A stretch of DNA of 41,952 bases, taken from positions 1 to 41,952 of the forward strand of contig JAHEYK010000007.1 of assembly GCA_023251625.1 (NCBI GenBank), read 5' to 3'. Numbering within the stretch: the first letter of the stretch is position 1; every line of letters begins with the position of its first letter. Source of the DNA: Bacteroidota bacterium. GTDB taxonomy: Bacteria > Bacteroidota > Bacteroidia > Palsa-948. Below, piece after piece: positions 8,089-17,240 of the stretch. The notes under the pieces are model-generated. The model worked only from the letters and a program-made list of their open reading frames with translations. It did no database searches and was not told the origin of the DNA. Made by a program: the position numbers and the translations under genes.

Positions 8089-10881
8089 ATGCAAATACAA
8101 GACAAGAAAATTTCACTGTTACTCTGTTCTTTGTTTTTTACTGTCAGCGGGTTTTCACAATTTTTCTGGACCACATACAGTAAGCACCCTTCTGACAGCC
8201 GCGGGTTAACATTTACGCGAGACGCATATACGTATTCAATTGCAGGAGCCGGAACCCTTGCGGGAAATACAATGAGTGCCCGTGTCAGTCATTTTGGTTC
8301 AACTCAAGGTTTTGACATAGCAAACAGTAGTTTTACTTGTCCTTCCGGTACCGCCAATCAAATTCAAACGTCAACGGAATATTTTAGTACAGGAACGCTG
8401 GATCCTTGCCTGTATCTTTGTCCTCCTCTTCAGGATCCGGGACTGGTAACAACGGGTTTGTGGTTGGGAGTTGACTGGCCAAATAAAACTTCCACCGCAG
8501 ATGTTGACCTTGCATTTCTTTATCCCGTTTATAATGCGAGCTTTGATATTTACGATATCAACCAGAATGTAGTTTCTCTTCCTTTTTCTGACCTGCTTGT
8601 TATTTCCGGTATTACCTGCACAGGAGCAACTGTTTATCCTTTGTCTGTTACTAATTTAGATCCGCCTTATACATACAATTCCGGAACAGGCACTATTGCT
8701 CCCTCGAACAACACAACGCTGGGACTTGGAACAACGTATGCTACCGTTACGTTTGCAAATGTAGGCCTTGCTTCGATCAAGATCTCCTACAAGTCAAATC
8801 CTACCATACCTGCTCCCAATCCCGGAAATCCGGATTATCAGTTTGTTATTGTGAAAGAGATACAAGGAACATACTCTGCCCCTGTATCCCTTACTGTTAC
8901 TCCAAACTCTTCTGTTCTATGTGCAGGCAGTTCGGTAACATTAACAGCCAGCTCCGGATTTTCTTCGTATGCGTGGAATCCGGGTGGCGCTACTACACAA
9001 TCCATTATTGTTGTTCCGCCTGTTGGCTCAACTACGTATACGGTTGTTGCGTCAAATGCAGGCAGTTGTCCGGTAACCGCTACTGCCACTGTTTCTGTTT
9101 CTCCTCCTCCGGTTGCCTCTGCAACATCAGCAACCATTTGCAGCGGACAAAATGCAACTCTTAGCGCATCCGGTGGCGGAAATTACAATTGGAGCACAGG
9201 CCAGACAACAAATCAGATTATTGTTTCACCTACGGCCAACACAACGTATTCAGTCATTGTTGCGATTGGAAGCTGTGCGGATACTGCATTTGATTCTGTG
9301 ACAGTATCACCCGGAATTACAGCAACCGCAGGGCCAAATTCCACGATCTGCTCCGGGCAAACTGCAACACTCAATGCCACAGGAGGAGGAACTTATTCGT
9401 GGAGCAACGGGCAAACAACTTCTTCAATAAATATTTCCCCAACAACAACCAGTACATATTCCGTTACCGTTTCAAATGGTTTATGTACAAGTACAGCATC
9501 TGCAACAATTACAGTAAATGCTGCGCCGGCACCGATCATTACGGGTAATACTTCTCTTTGTGTCGGAGATATTGCAACACTTACTGCATCGGGTGGAAAT
9601 TCTTATTCCTGGAATACAGGAGCAACTACGCCTGTTATTACCGTGAGTCCCACTGCTGCTGCATCTTATACCGTTACAGCAACCAGCGCAGGCGGCTGTG
9701 TTTCTACAAATACAGTGAATGTGACAGTTTCTCCTCCTCCGGTGGCATCCGCAAACAATGCAACTGTATGTTCAGGACAGGCAGCAACTCTCACCGCATC
9801 CGGTGGTGGAAATTACAGTTGGAGTAACGGAAACACCACCAACCCGATCTTTGTTTCTCCGACAACAAATACAACTTATTCTGTCGTTGTTTCTATCGGA
9901 AGCTGTGCCGATACTGCTTTTGCGGCGGTCAATGTGGTGCCGGGAGTTACCGCAAATATTTCGGGCAACACAATTCTTTGTGCCGGAGATATAGCCACCC
10001 TTACTGCATCGGGCGGAGGCAATTATTCCTGGAGTACAGGATCAACTTCAAATGTTATTACTGTGAATCCTGCTTCCACCACTTCGTATACAGTCATCAC
10101 TTCCAATGGAAACGGATGTACGGCTTCCTCTACAGTTACTGTCAGCGTTTCTCCGGCTCCGATTACTTCTGCAAATGGAACAACGGTTTGTGCCGGACAA
10201 AATGCAATTCTTACTGCCTCCGGTGGAGGGAATTATGCATGGAGTAATGGTGCAACAACATCTTCCATTATTGTTATGCCGACTTCTGCCACAACTTATT
10301 CGGTCATTGTTTCGATCGGTTCATGTACAGATACTGCCAGTGCATCGGTGGTTGTAAATCCCAATCCGACCGCATCTGCATTCAGCAACATAACCATCAC
10401 ACAAGGGCAGAGCACAACGCTGGGCGCATCGGGTGGAGGAACCTATCTCTGGAGCAACGGATCTACGGATGCGAACATGACCGTTACACCCACTGCTACA
10501 ATGCAATATTGTGTGCTGGTTACAAATTCTTTCGGGTGTACAGACAGCGATTGCGTGTGGATTACAGTGAATGAGCTGGATTGCTCGTTTGCAGCAGTGG
10601 GTGAGCTTTTTATGCCCAATGTTTTTTCTCCCAACGGAGATGGTGAAAATGAATACTTGAAACTTTTATATGGCAATTATGCTTGTATTGCTACGTACGA
10701 GTTTTTTGTTTACAACCGCTGGGGAGAAAAAGTATTTGAAACGAATGACCCGAAAGATGAATGGGATGGGATGTATAACGGAAAATCAGAAAACACAGCT
10801 GTGTTTGCCTGGTATATGAAAGCTGTTTTGGTGAATGGAAACCAGATTGAACGGAAAGGGAACATTTCGTTAATGCGATAA
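8089..10881 (+). CDS. Eight Ig-module surface protein with unique N-terminal domain and T9SS type B C-terminal domain
   Basis: 930 residues. A signal peptide (MQIQDKKISLLLCSLFFTVSGFSQ) leads into a ~240-residue domain that I do not recognise. It is beta-rich, mentions a cysteine pair region (LDPCLYLCPP), and replaces the Kelch propeller of the two paralogues. Eight Ig-like modules follow (residues ~265-830) and then the gliding-type CTD (FMPNVFSPNGDGENEYLKL, FFVYNRWGEKVFE, WDGMYNG, RKGNISLMR). The Ig modules and CTD are close to those of the gene at 5158. The next gene starts 10 nt after the stop and has no visible promoter, so the two are probably cotranscribed. A near-consensus TATAATTTG (8045-8053, one base too long) lies 35 nt before the ATG. 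Confidence 0.87.
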   Translation: MQIQDKKISLLLCSLFFTVSGFSQFFWTTYSKHPSDSRGLTFTRDAYTYSIAGAGTLAGNTMSARVSHFGSTQGFDIANSSFTCPSGTANQIQTSTEYFSTGTLDPCLYLCPPLQDPGLVTTGLWLGVDWPNKTSTADVDLAFLYPVYNASFDIYDINQNVVSLPFSDLLVISGITCTGATVYPLSVTNLDPPYTYNSGTGTIAPSNNTTLGLGTTYATVTFANVGLASIKISYKSNPTIPAPNPGNPDYQFVIVKEIQGTYSAPVSLTVTPNSSVLCAGSSVTLTASSGFSSYAWNPGGATTQSIIVVPPVGSTTYTVVASNAGSCPVTATATVSVSPPPVASATSATICSGQNATLSASGGGNYNWSTGQTTNQIIVSPTANTTYSVIVAIGSCADTAFDSVTVSPGITATAGPNSTICSGQTATLNATGGGTYSWSNGQTTSSINISPTTTSTYSVTVSNGLCTSTASATITVNAAPAPIITGNTSLCVGDIATLTASGGNSYSWNTGATTPVITVSPTAAASYTVTATSAGGCVSTNTVNVTVSPPPVASANNATVCSGQAATLTASGGGNYSWSNGNTTNPIFVSPTTNTTYSVVVSIGSCADTAFAAVNVVPGVTANISGNTILCAGDIATLTASGGGNYSWSTGSTSNVITVNPASTTSYTVITSNGNGCTASSTVTVSVSPAPITSANGTTVCAGQNAILTASGGGNYAWSNGATTSSIIVMPTSATTYSVIVSIGSCTDTASASVVVNPNPTASAFSNITITQGQSTTLGASGGGTYLWSNGSTDANMTVTPTATMQYCVLVTNSFGCTDSDCVWITVNELDCSFAAVGELFMPNVFSPNGDGENEYLKLLYGNYACIATYEFFVYNRWGEKVFETNDPKDEWDGMYNGKSENTAVFAWYMKAVLVNGNQIERKGNISLMR
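8880..10575 (+). repeat. Eight tandem Ig-like modules
   Basis: In-frame modules of about 70 codons with the same motifs as in the two upstream paralogues. Stretches coding for GGGNYSWSNG recur with only silent differences. The final module again lacks the first cysteine (TITQGQSTTLGASGG). Confidence 0.85.
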
Positions 10882-10891
10882 AAATACACAT

Positions 10892-13339
10892 ATGAAAAAC
10901 ATTCTACTTGTAGCGTACTTTTTGTCGGCAGTACTATTGCTGAATGCGCAGTCAGCTTATTATATTGACCCTGTAAACGGGAACGATAATAACAGCGGGA
11001 CTGCAGCAAATTCTGCTTTCAAGACTATTCATAAGGCGCGCATGGCAGTAAGAACTGTGAATGGAAATATGACAGGTGATATACAGGTCTTTCTTCGCGG
11101 AGGAGTGTATTACATTGACAGCACCATTAGTTTTTATAATTACGATTCCGGTACAAATGGTTACAATATTATTTACCGGTCCTATAATAATGAGCAGCCT
11201 GTTATCAGTGGAGGCGCCTTTGTCAGCACATGGAGTTTGTTTGATGCACAAAAAAATATTTATTCGGCACCCATACTTCCCGGTATGGATTTCAGGCAAT
11301 TGTATGTGATGGGCAAGCGGGCTATCCGTGCGCGGGAGCCTGATCTGACCGACAGTTCTACTTCCGCATCATATTATAAGGTTATCAGCGCAAATCCATT
11401 TATCGTAAACTCTTCGGAGATCAGCAACTGGAACCATCTTAACTCGGTGGAGTGTGTATGGGCTGCACATTGGAAACACAAGCGTACACGCATTGCAAAT
11501 TATTCTGTGAATGGAAGCCAGGCAACCATTACGTTTGCTTCGCCTGAAAATACGGATCCTGTTTTGAATCATTATAACCAGGGCGATCTCCCCGGACATT
11601 ACACCTGGTATTATTATGAAAATGCTTATGAGTTCATTGATCAGGAACGGGAATGGTATTTTGATAAATCCGCGAACACCCTTTATTACAAGCCTGCTTC
11701 CTGCGAAGTTTTTTCAGGAGTGGAAGTGCTGATCCCTAAAGTGGAAAATCTCATTTACATTGCCGGAATTTCTTCTGCTCATGTACACAATATTCAATTC
11801 TACGGCATTACGTTTGAGTGCAGCAACTGGACCAAGCCAAACTCAACGGGATATCTCAACTGGCAGGATGGCATCCAGTTATCCGTGGATAACAACAACA
11901 TTATACCCGGAATGGTGCAATTGGATTATGCAAACAATATCCGGTTTGAACGAAATACATTCAGGCGTTCAGGTGCTCATGGCATTGTGACTGCTCATGC
12001 AACCAATGGGAATGTATTCATCGGAAATGTATTGACCGACCTGGCTGGCGGAGGCATTTACATCAACACGGTTGCCGGTTATTGCGGCAGCACCAATGAT
12101 ACGGTCAAAGACAATCTCATTGATAATATAGGCAGGGTGTATGATGATGGCGTGGGGATCGTGGCAACCAATGATGCGAACATGGTGATCGAGCATAACC
12201 TCATCCGATATTGTCCTTATACGGGCGTTTCGATCGGATGGAGCTGGGATACTTCCAGCCAGGGGTGCATGAACAATGAGATCAGGTACAATGAAATTCA
12301 CGATGTGATGCGCTTGCACGATGATGGAGGAGGGATCTATACGCTAGGAAAAATGCAAGGCGGAAATTTTCATCACAATTATATCTGGAACAATCATAAA
12401 AGCACTTACGAAGGTGGTTATCCCAATGCGGGAATTTATCTTGATAATGGAAGTAAATACAAATCCGTTCACGACAATGTGCTGGACAGTACCAACGATG
12501 CGTTCTATGCTATCAATGCACCCAACTTATTGAATACATTCCAAAATAATTTTTACAATGTCCCGCTTGGAAATATCAGCAATCAGAATACAGTTCAGAA
12601 CAACACCGCTGTGAGCGGGAACAATTGGAATGCCACAGCCCTTGGCATCATGAACAACGCAGGGTTAGAGGCTTCTTATAAAGATATTTTGTATTCCGGA
12701 AATATTCCAGGCAGGGTCGAAGCAGAAAATTATACAGATATGCGCTGCGTGCAGAACATCACAGCAATCGATACGGGCAGCGGGCTCAATGTCGGTTTCA
12801 TCGACCAGGGCGACTGGATGGATTATTTTGTGAATGTTACAGCAACAGGAAATTATACGATCAGTTTTCGGGTTGCCAGTGCATTGAGCGGAGCCCAGTT
12901 TGATCTGAAGAATGGAAGTGCCGTATTAGCTACAGTTTCAGTGCCCAACACAGGAGGGTGGCAAGCATGGCAAACAGTAACTGCCAATGTTAATCTTACA
13001 GCCGGACAGCAAACATTGAGAATTTACTCTACACAAACTCCTAGCTGGAACATTAATTGGTTTGACGCCCCTTCGCTTACAACGGATATTCAGCCAGCAG
13101 AACCCGAGAGTGCTTTTACTGTTTATCCCAATCCCACAGCCGGAGAATTTATGGTTTCTGGCCTTCGGTCTACGGCTAATACCCTGAAAATATTTGATGT
13201 CATTGGAGACCTTCTTTATCAAATAGCTATCAGCAACAAAGAAGAAGCAGTACGCCTTGATCTTCCTAACGGACTCTATTTCATCAAATTGATAAGCGGC
13301 AACCAACAATTCACCCGGAAACTTATCATAAATAGGTAG
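10892..13339 (+). CDS. Secreted right-handed beta-helix protein with CBM6 and T9SS type A C-terminal domain
   Basis: 815 residues: signal peptide MKNILLVAYFLSAVLLLNAQ, a parallel beta-helix (~25-600) with the opening YYIDPVNGNDNNSGT, LRGGVYYIDSTI and QPVISGG, and many GGGIY / N-rich turns (DGVGIVATNDANMVIEHNLI). Residues ~605-735 form a carbohydrate-binding module family 6 (RVEAENYTDM, DTGSGLNVGFIDQGDWMDY, then WNINWFD). A type A T9SS CTD closes the protein (FTVYPNPTAGEFMVSGL, LPNGLYFIKL). The start of the beta-helix resembles glycoside hydrolase family 141-like proteins, but I cannot confirm catalytic residues. It likely degrades or modifies a polysaccharide outside the cell. Start is 10 nt after the previous stop. 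Confidence 0.85.
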   Translation: MKNILLVAYFLSAVLLLNAQSAYYIDPVNGNDNNSGTAANSAFKTIHKARMAVRTVNGNMTGDIQVFLRGGVYYIDSTISFYNYDSGTNGYNIIYRSYNNEQPVISGGAFVSTWSLFDAQKNIYSAPILPGMDFRQLYVMGKRAIRAREPDLTDSSTSASYYKVISANPFIVNSSEISNWNHLNSVECVWAAHWKHKRTRIANYSVNGSQATITFASPENTDPVLNHYNQGDLPGHYTWYYYENAYEFIDQEREWYFDKSANTLYYKPASCEVFSGVEVLIPKVENLIYIAGISSAHVHNIQFYGITFECSNWTKPNSTGYLNWQDGIQLSVDNNNIIPGMVQLDYANNIRFERNTFRRSGAHGIVTAHATNGNVFIGNVLTDLAGGGIYINTVAGYCGSTNDTVKDNLIDNIGRVYDDGVGIVATNDANMVIEHNLIRYCPYTGVSIGWSWDTSSQGCMNNEIRYNEIHDVMRLHDDGGGIYTLGKMQGGNFHHNYIWNNHKSTYEGGYPNAGIYLDNGSKYKSVHDNVLDSTNDAFYAINAPNLLNTFQNNFYNVPLGNISNQNTVQNNTAVSGNNWNATALGIMNNAGLEASYKDILYSGNIPGRVEAENYTDMRCVQNITAIDTGSGLNVGFIDQGDWMDYFVNVTATGNYTISFRVASALSGAQFDLKNGSAVLATVSVPNTGGWQAWQTVTANVNLTAGQQTLRIYSTQTPSWNINWFDAPSLTTDIQPAEPESAFTVYPNPTAGEFMVSGLRSTANTLKIFDVIGDLLYQIAISNKEEAVRLDLPNGLYFIKLISGNQQFTRKLIINR

Positions 13340-13447
13340 TCCTGGTTGCTATATAATACCCTCTTTTTATAAGGCATTTATTCAAATGCGCTATAAAAAT
13401 TAAATAGTATCATTTTTTGGGTTCATAATGAATCCACAAGGTTGGTC

Positions 13448-13478
13448 TTGTTAACCCCATATTACGGAGTTACATTTG
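13448..13478 (+). promoter_or_regulatory. Promoter TTG-N20-TACATTTG of the FG-GAP gene
   Basis: A TTG (13448-13450) and an exact -7 box TACATTTG (13471-13478) are separated by 20 bp, which fits the Bacteroidota housekeeping promoter. The ATG at 13502 lies 23 nt downstream. It separates this gene from the beta-helix gene as an own transcription unit. Confidence 0.75.
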
Positions 13479-13501
13479 TATTATAAAAAACCAACTCCAA
13501 A

Positions 13502-15325
13502 ATGAAAAAATCAATTCTCTTTATCAGTTCGTTCCTGTTTACTGCAGCAGTTTTTGCGCAGCCAACATCCTACACCATTGATTCCATGAGTTTCAACGCC
13601 CTTTCGCTCGAAGGCGGCATGACTCAGGTGCGTTTTGCCGATGTGAACCAGGATGGCAATCTGGATATGGTCACAATAGGAGATCACGGTAGCCCAAATA
13701 TCAATGCGAACGAGCATGGGATCACAGTGTTTTTTGGAAATGGAACAGGTAGCAACTGGACGCTTTTTCAAAATGGAAATTTTGGCTACGGAGGATGCGC
13801 AGTGGGCGATCTAAATAATGATGGCAAACAGGATATTGCATATAGCATGCACCACAACATGGGTACAGCAGGCAGCGGGGGCGATAAACTGATTGAAGCA
13901 GCTCTTGGTAACGGATCAGGAAAAAGCTGGACAGCCTGGGATGCCGGTTTGGCATCGAATGGAGAGTCTTATGGTATGTTTGGAACCGATCTGGGTGATG
14001 TCAATAATGACGGGTTGCTCGACATTGGTTCTAATTCTTTCGGACTGGGCCCCGGTGTTCATATTTACAAAAACTTGGGTACAGGAAACTGGAAACAAAC
14101 TTTTACCGCAGGCTATGGCGGAACTACAGGAAAGTTTTTACAATTCGGAGATATGGATGGGGACGGTAATATTGATTTTGTGGTATCGAATGAAGTTGGC
14201 TCTGCGTATTTTGGAAATGGAAATGGAGGTTTTACGCTGAAGCAGGCCGGCCTGCCTTTACTTCCTGATCTAAATGAAAACCCATACGGGGATGTTTCTT
14301 TGGGAGATATTGATAATGATGGAGATGATGATTTTATTTTCACATTCGATAATTCCACTACAGGAATACGGGGTGTGTATGTTTACAAGTGGAATAAATC
14401 CGCTCAGTCCTGGACCAATGTTTCTTCAGGTCTGCCAAATTCAACAACGGATTATTTTACCGCAGCGCGCCTTGTTGATACGGATATGGATGGATATCTT
14501 GATGTAGTTACCAGTAGTTACTACAGCAGCGACATACAGATCTGGAAAGGCAATGGAGGCTCATCATGGGTTAATAATTTTTCTATTAAAATACCCGGTA
14601 TGGGCGGAGTGCAGGATATTGCTATTTCGGATGTGGATCATTCGGGTTATCCGGATATTCTCGTTTGGGGAAGTTTTAGTGACGGTTCCCCTTATTTTCC
14701 TCAGAGTGTGAATAAAATAAGATTGCTGCGTGATGTTTCTGTGGTGCATGGCATTTCTGCCAATTTATCCTATCCCAAAGGAAATGAATGTTGGCCCAAT
14801 TATGCAGTTCGTTTTATCACCTGGACTTCGGGAGTGATGGGCAATCATTCTACTTCTGTGAAAATTGAATATTCTACTACCGGCAATTCAGGGCCCTGGA
14901 CGGTGATTGCTGCTGCAGCACCTAATAACGGTAGTTATCAATGGGGTGTGCCGGCAAATGTTAATTCTTCCACTTGTTTTATTCGTGTAACAGCCACAGA
15001 TAATGTCAATGGGACTACAGCAGTGGATATGAACGCAGTTGCTTTTAATATCGGCTGTAATGCATCCACCGGAGTGGGAGAGGTTGCAGAAGGTAATTCA
15101 TCTGTTGTGTTTCCAAATCCAATGCTGCAATCATCGGTTATTTATTCAGAGATGAGAAATTGCGATATAAGCATTATTGATATAACCGGAAGCATTGTAA
15201 AAAAGATTGCCAATGTGGATAATTTTCCGTTTTCTATTGAAAGGGGAAACCTTTCTGCCGGAATTTACGTATTAGAATTGTATTCAGAAAGCAAAATTGA
15301 AAGAATAAAAGTTGTTGTGGAATAA
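13502..15325 (+). CDS. FG-GAP/VCBS seven-bladed propeller protein with T9SS type A C-terminal domain
   Basis: 607 residues. The signal peptide MKKSILFISSFLFTAAVFAQ is followed by seven FG-GAP-type calcium-binding loops: DVNQDGNLD, DLNNDGKQD, DVNNDGLLD, DMDGDGNID, DIDNDGDDD, DTDMDGYLD and DVDHSGYPD. That number fits one complete integrin-like seven-bladed propeller. An Ig/Fn-like domain follows (YPKGNECW, ITWTSG, VKIEYS) and a type A T9SS CTD (VVFPNPMLQSSVIYS, ISIIDITGSIVKKI, LSAGIYVLEL). FG-GAP propellers usually serve in protein or glycan binding and need Ca2+. It has its own promoter. The next gene starts 50 nt downstream and might be in the same transcript. Confidence 0.87.
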   Translation: MKKSILFISSFLFTAAVFAQPTSYTIDSMSFNALSLEGGMTQVRFADVNQDGNLDMVTIGDHGSPNINANEHGITVFFGNGTGSNWTLFQNGNFGYGGCAVGDLNNDGKQDIAYSMHHNMGTAGSGGDKLIEAALGNGSGKSWTAWDAGLASNGESYGMFGTDLGDVNNDGLLDIGSNSFGLGPGVHIYKNLGTGNWKQTFTAGYGGTTGKFLQFGDMDGDGNIDFVVSNEVGSAYFGNGNGGFTLKQAGLPLLPDLNENPYGDVSLGDIDNDGDDDFIFTFDNSTTGIRGVYVYKWNKSAQSWTNVSSGLPNSTTDYFTAARLVDTDMDGYLDVVTSSYYSSDIQIWKGNGGSSWVNNFSIKIPGMGGVQDIAISDVDHSGYPDILVWGSFSDGSPYFPQSVNKIRLLRDVSVVHGISANLSYPKGNECWPNYAVRFITWTSGVMGNHSTSVKIEYSTTGNSGPWTVIAAAAPNNGSYQWGVPANVNSSTCFIRVTATDNVNGTTAVDMNAVAFNIGCNASTGVGEVAEGNSSVVFPNPMLQSSVIYSEMRNCDISIIDITGSIVKKIANVDNFPFSIERGNLSAGIYVLELYSESKIERIKVVVE

Positions 15326-15375
15326 TGATTAAAATGAGGCTTTAATTTTAAATTCGTTATTGAATATGATTTGAA

Positions 15376-17232
15376 ATGAAGGTATTTACCCCTTTTTTGT
15401 CTTTAAATTTCCTTTTTTTATTATCGTACTGTATTTCCTATGCCCAAACAATCCATGGAATTGCCGCGGGTAATCACCATAATCTTGTAATATGTAACGG
15501 TGGCGCATCACTACAGGGCTGGGGGTATAATATGGAGGGAGAATGTGGTGATGGAACAACCACTTCGCCGAGATCTTCTGGTGTTACTGTAGTCTCTGGA
15601 TCGGGAGCTTGCTGGACCCCAACACCTGCTTTACATTTTATAGATGTTGCCTGTGGGGATGATTTTAGCATGTGTCTTTCAAACGTGGGTACAGATGCGG
15701 GCTGCGGTTCTCTTCCCGGTGGTATCGTATTCTGTTGGGGCATAAATACGTATGGGCAAATTGGGGATAACTCTACTACCAACAAGTCCAATTCTAGACG
15801 AGTTGGAGGGGCCATCCAGGGTTCAACGGTAGTGGCGATTGCAGCAGGTGGGCATACCGCATATGCGCTGATGAGTGGTGGAGCCAGTATGTATGCGTGG
15901 GGAAGAAACGACTTTGGGCAAACTGGCAACGGCAATACTACTTCTCCTCAAAAACTACCGGTAGCGGTGAATCTTGCAGCGCTTGGCGCCCGTGTGATTA
16001 CAAAAATTTCTGCAGGTAGCGCTCATTCTATGGTGTTGTGTAGTGATGGCACCGTTTGGTGCTGGGGATATAATGCGTATGGTCAACTGGGGGATGGTAC
16101 TACTACCAACAGTTCGACTCCGGTGGCTGTTAACCTTACGGCTCTTGGTGCCCGTACAGTTACAAAAATTTCAGGAGTTGGTATGCATTCCATGGCATTG
16201 TGCACCGATGGCACCGTTTGGACATGGGGGCATAATCCTAATGGAGAACTGGGTGATGGTACTTCCGGCACCGATAGGTTAACGCCGGTGCAGGTGGTAA
16301 CAGGTGCATCGGGTTGCGCAACAAACCTGTGCAGCATCACCGATATCGGTACCGGCAATGGATTTCCCAATACTTCGATTGCTTTAAAAAGTGACGGCAC
16401 AGTATGGACATGGGGAAAGGATGATCTGGGAATGCTGGGAACCAACGCAATAGCGGATGGCGCGAATTCTTTATCTCCTGTTCAAATGACTGGAATTTCT
16501 ACCGCAAACGCCGTAGCCGTGGGAGGGCAGCATACTTTAGTTGCTCTGAAAAACGGAAAAGTAATGGATTCAGGGGATGGACTGAATGGTGAAATGGGAG
16601 ATGCTTCGACAACCAGTCAATCCCTGGCTGTGATTGCGACAACGGTGTGTACAAGTATTCTTCCGGTGGATATCCTTTCATTCAATGTGTCTTACAAATC
16701 AGGAGAGGTGAATTGCGAATGGAGTACGGCTTCTGAATTCAATAATGATTATTTTGAAGTTGAGCGGAGTGTGGATGGAAAAGATTTCGTTTCAGTCGGA
16801 AATGTAAAGGGGGCAGGCAATTCTTCAGCAATTAAAAAATATTCATTCATTGATGAATCTGTTTATTCAACAGGTCAGGTAATGGGCCGATCAACTATTT
16901 TCTATCGCCTCAAACAGGTTGACTATGACGGTAAGTATGAATATTTCGGGCCAGTTGCCGTGTTGATCTCTCCTTCGGATGATTGGAAGCTGTTGTTTCA
17001 AACTGTTTCTTACGATGAACAACTAAAAGGGACATTACTTCTCCCAGAAAGAACATTAGCATCCATCGATATTTTGGACCTGCAGGGGAGGGTGATCAGG
17101 CATGATCAAATAAATGCCGAAAAAGGTTCCAATTACCTTTCATTTGACGTGAATGATATCAGCAAGGGGGCCTATTTAATAAAAGTATCTAACAACGAAA
17201 ATCAGGTATTGAAGAAGTTTGTGAAATTGTAA
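15376..17232 (+). CDS. RCC1-repeat propeller protein with T9SS C-terminal domain
   Basis: 618 residues. Signal peptide MKVFTPFLSLNFLFLLSYCISYAQ. Residues ~25-430 carry about seven RCC1/ATS1 repeats (WGYNAYGQLGDGTTTNSSTP, ITKISAGSAHSMVLCSDGTV, VWTWGHNPNGELGDGT), enough for a seven-bladed propeller. A linker typical of Bacteroidota secreted proteins follows (LPVDILSFNVSYKSGEVNCE, then ASEFNNDYFEVERSVDGKDF, YRLKQVDYDGKYEYF), then the type A sorting domain (IDILDLQGRVIRHDQI, ISKGAYLIKVSNN, KKFVKL). RCC1 repeats outside eukaryotes are mostly of unknown ligand, so only surface binding is inferred. Its stop is 8 bp from the end of the converging dacB. Confidence 0.86.
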   Translation: MKVFTPFLSLNFLFLLSYCISYAQTIHGIAAGNHHNLVICNGGASLQGWGYNMEGECGDGTTTSPRSSGVTVVSGSGACWTPTPALHFIDVACGDDFSMCLSNVGTDAGCGSLPGGIVFCWGINTYGQIGDNSTTNKSNSRRVGGAIQGSTVVAIAAGGHTAYALMSGGASMYAWGRNDFGQTGNGNTTSPQKLPVAVNLAALGARVITKISAGSAHSMVLCSDGTVWCWGYNAYGQLGDGTTTNSSTPVAVNLTALGARTVTKISGVGMHSMALCTDGTVWTWGHNPNGELGDGTSGTDRLTPVQVVTGASGCATNLCSITDIGTGNGFPNTSIALKSDGTVWTWGKDDLGMLGTNAIADGANSLSPVQMTGISTANAVAVGGQHTLVALKNGKVMDSGDGLNGEMGDASTTSQSLAVIATTVCTSILPVDILSFNVSYKSGEVNCEWSTASEFNNDYFEVERSVDGKDFVSVGNVKGAGNSSAIKKYSFIDESVYSTGQVMGRSTIFYRLKQVDYDGKYEYFGPVAVLISPSDDWKLLFQTVSYDEQLKGTLLLPERTLASIDILDLQGRVIRHDQINAEKGSNYLSFDVNDISKGAYLIKVSNNENQVLKKFVKL

Positions 17233-17240
17233 AACAGGCT

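Noticed and set aside
8838-9137. 99-codon - strand open frame inside the Ig-module gene
   Set aside because: It is a shadow of the repeat coding strand; the Thr/Val-rich translation follows from the repeated codons.
2350-10575. Regular ~210-bp repeats resembling a CRISPR or satellite array
   Set aside because: The units are translated in one frame as Ig-like modules, differ at silent positions and have no spacers.
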